Shown in pieces: positions 43,201-48,369 of a stretch of 48,369 bases of DNA; position 1 is the stretch's first letter; every line of letters begins with the position of its first letter. The stretch is from Bacteroidales bacterium UBA3824. Lineage in GTDB: Bacteria; Bacteroidota; Bacteroidia; Bacteroidales; UBA3824. Under the pieces are notes generated by a model, which saw only the letters and a list, made by a program, of their open reading frames with translations, did no database searches and was not told the origin of the DNA. Location of the stretch: the NCBI GenBank assembly GCA_002393195.1, contig DGIK01000095.1:1-48369 (forward strand), given 5' to 3'. Both the position numbers and the translations under genes were made by a program.

Positions 43201-44118
43201 ATGGCCGTTATAGTTCCTCCCATAAAATCGCAAGGTATTAAGACTAAACTCGTTCCGTGGATTAACGACATTATTTCGCGGTCGGGGCTCGATATCAAAA
43301 ATGCCAATTGGATAGAGCCTTTTTTCGGTACGGGCGTTGTGGGTCTCAACACAATTGTGGGCGGCAGACGAATTGTTGCCGATACCAATCCGCATATCAT
43401 CAATTTTTATGTTGGAGTTCAAAACGGAGAAATCACGCCTTACAATATGCGTGAATATCTTGAACGCGAAGGCAAATTGCTTTCGGAGGCTGACGAAAAC
43501 GGTTACGAGCATTTCCGGACAGTAAAAAATCGTTTCAATACCGAACATAGTCCTTTTGACTTTATTTTTTTGTCGAGGGCGGGGTTCAATGGAATGATGC
43601 GCTTCAACCGCAAGGGCGAATGGAACATTCCTTTCTGCAAAAAGCCCGAGCGTTTTGCACAGGCTTACATCACCAAAATCTGCAATCAGATAAAATCTGC
43701 GGATATGGTTTTGCGCCGTTATGATTGGAAGTTTTATAATCAGGATTTTCTCGAAACTATCAAACAAGCCAAAAAAGGCGACCTGATTTACTGCGACCCA
43801 CCATATTTTGGGCGTTATGTGGATTATTACAACGGTTGGACAGAAAAGGACGAAGAAAATCTTTTTCGCGCATTGTCAGAGACCGAAGCACATTTTATTT
43901 TGTCAACGTGGCATCACAATGAATACCGCTCTAATGATATGATTGACAGGCTTTGGGGACAATTTCACATCGAAACGCAGGAACATTTTTACCATACAGG
44001 CGGACACATCGAAAACCGACACGCGATGGTTGAGGCATTGATTTATAATTTTGATTTGCAGGCCGCCGTAAAGCCTTATTGCAAAAATATTCAATTGGAT
44101 TTGTTTGAGGTGGCATAA
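43201..44118 (+). CDS. EcoRV-type DNA adenine-N6 methyltransferase (D12 class)
   Basis: This 305-residue protein has the class alpha order: AdoMet-binding EPFFGTGVVG (39-48), then the variable target-recognition region, then the catalytic DPPY (199-202). Family blocks FLSRAGFNGMMRFN and KGEWNIPF support the Dam/EcoRV D12 group. It would protect the target of the partner endonuclease by methylating adenine. A GATATC site occurs within this gene near 43290. The 2-nt gap to the restriction gene implies coupled expression. Confidence 0.92.
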   Translation: MAVIVPPIKSQGIKTKLVPWINDIISRSGLDIKNANWIEPFFGTGVVGLNTIVGGRRIVADTNPHIINFYVGVQNGEITPYNMREYLEREGKLLSEADENGYEHFRTVKNRFNTEHSPFDFIFLSRAGFNGMMRFNRKGEWNIPFCKKPERFAQAYITKICNQIKSADMVLRRYDWKFYNQDFLETIKQAKKGDLIYCDPPYFGRYVDYYNGWTEKDEENLFRALSETEAHFILSTWHHNEYRSNDMIDRLWGQFHIETQEHFYHTGGHIENRHAMVEALIYNFDLQAAVKPYCKNIQLDLFEVA

Positions 44119-44181
44119 TTGCAAAAGTCATACGACTTTTGTAAAAAAAATTGCAAAAGTCGTATGACTTTTGTAATTTTG
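44119..44181 (+). promoter_or_regulatory. Paired palindromes over the promoter of an orphan ATPase
   Basis: CAAAAGTCATACGACTTTTG (44122-44141) and CAAAAGTCGTATGACTTTTG (44154-44173) are near-palindromes and exact reverse complements of each other. The second fills the 20-nt spacer between a -33 ATTG (44150-44153) and a -7 TAATTTTG (44174-44181). A dimer bound there should block RNA polymerase. The predicted transcript start coincides with the ATG at 44189, suggesting a leaderless or nearly leaderless mRNA. Confidence 0.75.
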
Positions 44182-44188
44182 TGGCATT

Positions 44189-45523
44189 ATGAAACGTGAA
44201 ATTATAGAACAATTAGCCGAATGGAAGGACAACAGCCGACGCAAGCCGCTGTTGCTGACAGGTGTGCGTCAATGCGGTAAAACGCACACACTCAAAGAGT
44301 TTGGCTCCAAATATTTCAAAAACGTTTGTTACATCAACTTCGAGGCAGACAGCAAATACGCCGCCGTGTTTGAATATGACTTTGACGTAGAGCGCATCAT
44401 CAGGGAAATCGCATTGATTCAACATTGCCAAATAATCGAGGGCGAAACTCTCGTGATTTTTGATGAAATTCAGGAAGCACCACGCGCATTGACCGCCTTG
44501 AAATATTTTTGCGAAAACAAACGCGGACTTCATATCGCCTGCGCGGGGTCGCTGTTGGGCGTCGCCATCAAACACCAAAACATCTCGTTCCCCGTCGGCA
44601 AGGTCAACCGTATGCAGATGTATCCGCTGAGTTTCAAGGAGTTCATCACCGCGCTCGGATATGAAAATCATATCGAGATGTTTGCCAATTGGCCCGCCGA
44701 CCGCGAAATTCCGCCCGCATATATCAAAGAAATGGAACATCTTTTAAAGGAATATTACATCGTTGGCGGCATGCCCGAGGCTGTGAAAGAATACGTGGAA
44801 ACGCGGAATTTTGAAACCGTGGCGGAGATTCAGGACGAAATTTTGGCGGATTATGCCGACGATTTTTCCAAACACGCGCCCACGTCAGAACACGACAAAA
44901 TCCGTATGATTTGGGATTCGGTGCCAAAACAGTTGGCTAAGGAAAACAACAAGTTCGTTTTTTCGCACGTCAAGGAGGGCAAACGCGCACACGAATTGGA
45001 GGGCGCGTTGCTTTGGCTGAAATACGCCGGATTGGTGCACATCGTGGAACTTGTCCAAAACGCCGAATCGCCACTGTCGGCATACGCAGACGCCACAAAT
45101 TTCAAAGTTTACTTGTCGGACGTCGGCTTGCTATGCCGCCGGCTTGGTATTGGATATAGGAGTTTTTTTGACGACGACTCACACCCAACGACTTTCAAGG
45201 GCGCAATTACCGAAAACTATGTGCTTACCGAACTGATAAATTCGGGACGGCAGCCGTATTTTTGGCGGTCGGGCAATAGCGCGGAACTCGACTTCCTGTT
45301 TGACGATTCTGGACTTATAATTCCACTTGAAGTAAAAGCCGCAACCAACACACAAGCAAAGAGTTACAAACTATTTTGCAAAAAATTCCGTGTGGGTACA
45401 GGCTTCAAACTTTCGCTTAAAAACATCGCAAAAAATGACGTGGAAGGCGCACAGACAATCAGTCTGCCATTGTACTTGGAATGGAATATGGATTATTATA
45501 TAAAAAGCAACACTACACCCTAA
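44189..45523 (+). CDS. Orphan AAA_14/DUF4143 ATPase
   Basis: This 444-residue protein has an N-terminal AAA_14 ATPase domain with Walker A GVRQCGKT (25-32), Walker B LVIFDE (88-93) and the sensor block HIACAGSLLGVA. The C-terminal DUF4143 domain contains NSAELDFLFDDSGLIIPLEVKA, which resembles the (E/D)-D...E-x-K core of PD-(D/E)XK nucleases. Function in the family is poorly known despite many copies per genome. It follows the restriction-modification operon but has its own palindrome-controlled promoter. Its 3' end overlaps the convergent PP2C gene by 11 nt. Confidence 0.88.
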   Translation: MKREIIEQLAEWKDNSRRKPLLLTGVRQCGKTHTLKEFGSKYFKNVCYINFEADSKYAAVFEYDFDVERIIREIALIQHCQIIEGETLVIFDEIQEAPRALTALKYFCENKRGLHIACAGSLLGVAIKHQNISFPVGKVNRMQMYPLSFKEFITALGYENHIEMFANWPADREIPPAYIKEMEHLLKEYYIVGGMPEAVKEYVETRNFETVAEIQDEILADYADDFSKHAPTSEHDKIRMIWDSVPKQLAKENNKFVFSHVKEGKRAHELEGALLWLKYAGLVHIVELVQNAESPLSAYADATNFKVYLSDVGLLCRRLGIGYRSFFDDDSHPTTFKGAITENYVLTELINSGRQPYFWRSGNSAELDFLFDDSGLIIPLEVKAATNTQAKSYKLFCKKFRVGTGFKLSLKNIAKNDVEGAQTISLPLYLEWNMDYYIKSNTTP

Positions 45524-46484
45524 TCCCCACCATCGTCATATCGTCTATCTGCGGATTGCCGCCGCGCCAGGCGATGATGGTCTGTTCGAGGGCTACGCGC
45601 TGTTCGTTCATCGGGTCGTTGTGGATTTCGATGAGGGTGGCGGTGAGATTTTTGAGGAGATATTTGCGGCAATCGCGCCCACCGAGTTGGTCTTGGAGAC
45701 CGTCGGAAAACATATAAACCATATCATCCTTCTCAATGCCAACTACCTGAGTCTTAAAGTGTTCCTTCTCCCTCACATAACAGCCCACCGGCATTGCGTC
45801 GCCCTTCAAACGGATGGCGTCGTTGCCCCTGATAATCAACGCCGTCTGATTGGCGATGGCATAGCGGATTTCCATTTTCTCAAAATCAAACGAACAGATA
45901 GTCATATCCATACCGTCGTCGAGGGAGCCACCGCCACTTTTCACGAGCGTCGATTTTATGAAAGTCCTCATACGGTCGAGCACAGTGCCGGGGTTTTCGG
46001 CGTCCTGTTCTGTCACCATATACTCCCTCAGAGCCGAAATACCAAGCATCGAAAGCAACGCGCCCGGAATACCGTGCCCCGTGCAGTCGGCGGTAATCAT
46101 CACAGAATACCTGCCGCAACGCAGGGCGCGGTAATAGTCGCCGCCCACAATGTCGCGTGGACGGTACAATATAAAATTGACGGGGAAAATGGCGTTGACA
46201 TCCACAATGGACGTTATCACCGCGCCCTGTATGCGGCTTGCATAGTTGACACTGCCGAGCATCTTGTTATTGACATCGCGGATTTCCATATTCTTCTCGG
46301 CGAGTTTGGATACCGACTTGCGCTTGATGATAATAATCCTGTAAATCGCTATTATCAAGGCAATTATACATACCAACGACACCGCAACCAAGCCAAGGAG
46401 AATATCAATATTCTCACCCGCCCAATTGCGGAGGCCGTCCAGCCAAGTAGCCTCATCGGTATATATGTCAAGCAAAATACTCAT
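45513..46484 (-). CDS. Membrane-anchored PP2C-type (SpoIIE family) phosphatase
   Basis: The protein (about 323 residues from the ATG at 46484, MSILLDIYTDEATWLDGLRN) has one TM helix (about 26-48; LLGLVAVSLVCIIALIIAIY), a short coiled coil ending SVNYASRIQGAV, and a SpoIIE/PP2C domain. Motifs are VGGDYY, ITADCTGHG, FSDGLQDQLGG and the C-terminal IDDMTMVGI. It is closest in layout to the phosphatase at 12866-14053 but has a shorter coiled coil. An upstream ATG at 46505 is less likely because a -7-like element overlaps it. Its signalling partner is not evident. Confidence 0.87.
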   Translation of the reverse strand: MSILLDIYTDEATWLDGLRNWAGENIDILLGLVAVSLVCIIALIIAIYRIIIIKRKSVSKLAEKNMEIRDVNNKMLGSVNYASRIQGAVITSIVDVNAIFPVNFILYRPRDIVGGDYYRALRCGRYSVMITADCTGHGIPGALLSMLGISALREYMVTEQDAENPGTVLDRMRTFIKSTLVKSGGGSLDDGMDMTICSFDFEKMEIRYAIANQTALIIRGNDAIRLKGDAMPVGCYVREKEHFKTQVVGIEKDDMVYMFSDGLQDQLGGRDCRKYLLKNLTATLIEIHNDPMNEQRVALEQTIIAWRGGNPQIDDMTMVGIRV

Positions 46485-46534
46485 AATGCAACCATAATGC
46501 AGCAAAAATTACACCATTTTGCCACCGAAAAATT

Positions 46535-47500
46535 CTATTCCGGCGCAGTGTAGAAACTTGCGTTGACCTTGCCCAAACGAAGCCCATCGTCCGCAACTTC
46601 ATAATTGTCGATATTGATGCCTTCCGCGCCGCTGTCAGAAAGATAGATGTACAACTTGCCGTTCTCAACTGTCGCAAAATCAAATCCATAGCCGTAAAAC
46701 TCGCCGCCGTCGTCCACGCGCCATGTGGACTCCTCGTTCCATTCTCGCGCCAAATCGAGCGACCTGATGCCGCCGTCGGGCATTACGACCGCCACAACGC
46801 CAAGTGCCTGAGTGCCTTTGTTTTTGAACTGAATATTGACAAACTTGTACTCGTCGTTGTCGCCAAATGTGCAACCCAACGTGCCGTGTTGTATCTGACG
46901 GCCATACTTTTTCTCAAACTTTTCAGCCAAATCCTTGGGCAAATCCATCGGAACACCGTCTTTGAGGGTTCTTTTGGGAGCATAGACCTTCACAGAATTT
47001 TTGAAAGCATCATCCACCAAAAGTGGATATGCCCAACAAGCATCGTACTCATCCTCAGGCTTTTCGAGCAATCTGCCCGATTCCATTTCATAGACCCAGC
47101 CCGCCATATTGTTGAAATTCATCCACGTCTCGCGGGAATTGTCGGCATTCTCGTTGCCCACCTGATAGCCAACCAACTTGACAGGGTAATACTTGCCGTC
47201 GTTGATGATGTACTTGAAATTCTTCAACGTATCGGGCGTCTGCGCGGGCATCTTGCGTTTTGCGTCGTCGGGAATGTTGGGGTCGCAGAATATAAACTTG
47301 CCGCCCAACCTGTCCGCAATCACATAGACGGGTTTGTTGGGCTTGGTTTGGACATCCGTCTTGCCGGATTCTGTGGGCTTTGCAGCCTCCTGAGTGGTTG
47401 CAGTAGAGGCATTGTCGCCCTGAGTATTGTTCTGATTTGCACCACCACACGACATAAGCGTCGCGGCAACGAGTGCGGAAATTATTAATTTTGTATTCAT
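46535..47500 (-). CDS. Lipoprotein of unknown function
   Basis: The ATG at 47500 gives a lipoprotein signal (MNTKLIISALVAATLMSC) followed by GGANQNNTQG and a Thr/Pro/Lys-rich linker; the frame extends to 47533 but those residues precede the signal. The 321-residue protein contains a mixed beta region with YVIADRLGGKFIFCDPN, CWAYPLLVDDAFKNSVKVYAP and TLGCTFGDNDEYKFVNIQFKN. I recognise no family. Anchored in the outer or inner membrane. It lies 50 nt upstream of the PP2C gene on the same strand and may be co-transcribed with it. Confidence 0.7.
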   Translation of the reverse strand: MNTKLIISALVAATLMSCGGANQNNTQGDNASTATTQEAAKPTESGKTDVQTKPNKPVYVIADRLGGKFIFCDPNIPDDAKRKMPAQTPDTLKNFKYIINDGKYYPVKLVGYQVGNENADNSRETWMNFNNMAGWVYEMESGRLLEKPEDEYDACWAYPLLVDDAFKNSVKVYAPKRTLKDGVPMDLPKDLAEKFEKKYGRQIQHGTLGCTFGDNDEYKFVNIQFKNKGTQALGVVAVVMPDGGIRSLDLAREWNEESTWRVDDGGEFYGYGFDFATVENGKLYIYLSDSGAEGINIDNYEVADDGLRLGKVNASFYTAPE

Positions 47501-47565
47501 AATCATTAGGTTTTGTGATGTATTACAGCGCAAAAATAATAAAGTATTGATAGTAATGCAAAAAA

Positions 47566-47753
47566 TTATTTCAACAACTCCTCAATTTTTTTCTGATAAT
47601 AATCAACGCCATTGAAAATGGAATGTGCATCCCTGACCGCGCCATCCTTGCCGAAAATCACATACGATGGAAATTCGGTCAAATTCCATTTGTGCATCAA
47701 CGAGCGCATCTGAACATCACTAAGGCGGTAATGATGACCTTTCATCTGCATTA
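47566..47753 (-). pseudogene. Thioredoxin-like (redoxin) protein, C-terminal fragment cut by IS30
   Basis: The fragment reads MKGHHYRLSDVQMRSLMHKW, then NLTEFPSYVIFGKDGAV with the cis-proline segment FPSY typical of TlpA/thioredoxin-fold proteins, and a C-terminal helix. The N-terminal domain with the CxxC motif is missing because the frame runs into the IS30 end near 47754. It is a disrupted gene; the missing part may lie beyond the element, outside the window. Confidence 0.75.
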
Positions 47754-48369
47754 TCAACCCGCAGATTCAACCCGCAAGTGCAACTTTTTTCATTAATCTT
47801 TGAAACACGGTTATAGGTGCTTCAAATTTGAGTTTTTTTCTTGGTCTTTTGTTAATTTTCATTTGTGTTTGTTTTATAAAATTATCGTCATATTGGTCGA
47901 AGTCGCTGCCCTTTTTTATGTATTGGCGGATCAATTTGTTGATGTTTTCCACCGCGCCTTTCTGCCATGAAGAATACGGGTCGGCGAAATATACCTTCGC
48001 GCCAATTTTCTTTGTTATAAGTTCGTGGCAAGCGAACTCACTGCCATTGTCAGTGGTCAGAGTTTCCACGTAGTCCTTGTATGGCAGCAATAACCGGACC
48101 GCCATTTTAGCGGTTTCAAGCGCGTTTTTGCCATGTGGCAGACGCGCCATGAGCAACAGGTTGGTTGTCCGTTCCGTCAGCGTCAATATCGCCCCCTTGT
48201 TGCCCTTGCCGACTATGGTGTCCATCTCCCAATGCCCGAACTTGCTTTTGTCCTCCACCTCCGGCGGTCGTTCCGAGATGCTTGTGCGGTTCGGGATGTT
48301 CTTGCATCCGGCGGCAGTCGCCTCTCTCCTCCGCCTGTGTTTCAGCATGTGTCGGCAATGCTTGTGCAA
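47754..48369 (-). mobile_element. IS30-family insertion sequence, 3' part (continues past window)
   Basis: The element carries an IS30 transposase, and its end lies at or near a tandem TCAACCCGCA (47754-47763 and 47767-47776). It interrupts a redoxin gene. The other end and the target-site duplication are outside the window. Confidence 0.8.
47767..48369 (-). CDS. IS30-family transposase, C-terminal part (cut by window edge)
   Basis: The 200 visible residues contain the DDE catalytic core: FGHWEMDTIVGKGNKG (first D), LTTDNGSEFACHE (second D) and YSSWQKGAVENINKLIRQYI (E). The C terminus (KINKRPRKKLKFEAPITVF) matches IS30/IS4351-type transposases of Bacteroidota. The N-terminal HTH lies outside the window. 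Reading frame intact as far as seen. Confidence 0.93.
   Translation of the reverse strand: MHKHCRHMLKHRRRREATAAGCKNIPNRTSISERPPEVEDKSKFGHWEMDTIVGKGNKGAILTLTERTTNLLLMARLPHGKNALETAKMAVRLLLPYKDYVETLTTDNGSEFACHELITKKIGAKVYFADPYSSWQKGAVENINKLIRQYIKKGSDFDQYDDNFIKQTQMKINKRPRKKLKFEAPITVFQRLMKKVALAG

Noticed and set aside
45621..46553. 310-codon ORF on the plus strand
   Set aside because: It is antisense to the PP2C gene with intact catalytic motifs.

Overview
The window looks like a chromosomal segment of a Bacteroidales (Bacteroidota) bacterium. Promoters repeatedly match the Bacteroidota pattern (-33 TTTG/TTG, 19-20 nt spacer, -7 TAnnTTTG) and Shine-Dalgarno sequences are essentially absent. The gene content fits: a WYL regulator at the left edge, ORF6N and DUF6140-like proteins, many lipoproteins and short secreted proteins, a GH43/CE6-CE1 carbohydrate cluster without SusCD, and an IS30-family element at the right edge. 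I cannot name a genus.

Layout. 0-9.2 kb: WYL regulator with a long, foldable leader, then core genes (rnhB, asnA, metF), a large HAMP-GAF-PAS-hemerythrin sensor, a secreted protein and a ComEC homologue. 9.2-12.8 kb: a GAF-PP2C (SpoIIE) phosphatase, efp, and a first orphan ATPase. 12.8-19.5 kb: a signalling block with a membrane PP2C phosphatase, a 1086-residue membrane STAND NTPase with a propeller-like C terminus, a two-domain TIR-like protein, and a divergent membrane protein with two zinc ribbons. 19.5-26.9 kb: secreted proteins and lipoproteins, a truncated SGNH hydrolase, a decayed HicA/HicB pair, and a LuxR regulator next to a putative operator. 27-31.3 kb: a three-gene xylan-type cluster. 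31.3-37.5 kb: an accessory, mostly AT-rich region with a second orphan ATPase, a strongly structured non-coding RNA, a small XRE regulator, a run of unrecognised genes, and an ORF6N protein. 37.6-42.3 kb: an Ntn amidase, a radical SAM enzyme translationally coupled to a Ser/Asn-rich protein, and a BspA-like leucine-rich repeat protein. 42.3-45.5 kb: an EcoRV-like restriction-modification pair and a third orphan ATPase. 45.5-48.4 kb: a third PP2C phosphatase, a lipoprotein, and a redoxin gene cut by IS30.

The most promising signals are five. (1) An RNA of about 290 nt at 32.96-33.26 kb, with its own promoter, nested long-range pairings, a 20-bp hairpin and an intrinsic terminator. (2) The PP2C / STAND / TIR-like / zinc-ribbon block, in which the STAND and TIR genes carry near-identical leaders. 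(3) Three orphan ATPases with PD-(D/E)XK-like tails, each preceded by its own unrelated set of inverted repeats at the promoter. (4) A radical SAM/SPASM enzyme overlapping by 4 nt a small protein ending in Ser/Gly/Tyr and about 16 Asn. (5) An AT-rich cassette of unrecognised genes following the RNA. No rRNA, tRNA or CRISPR array was recognised.
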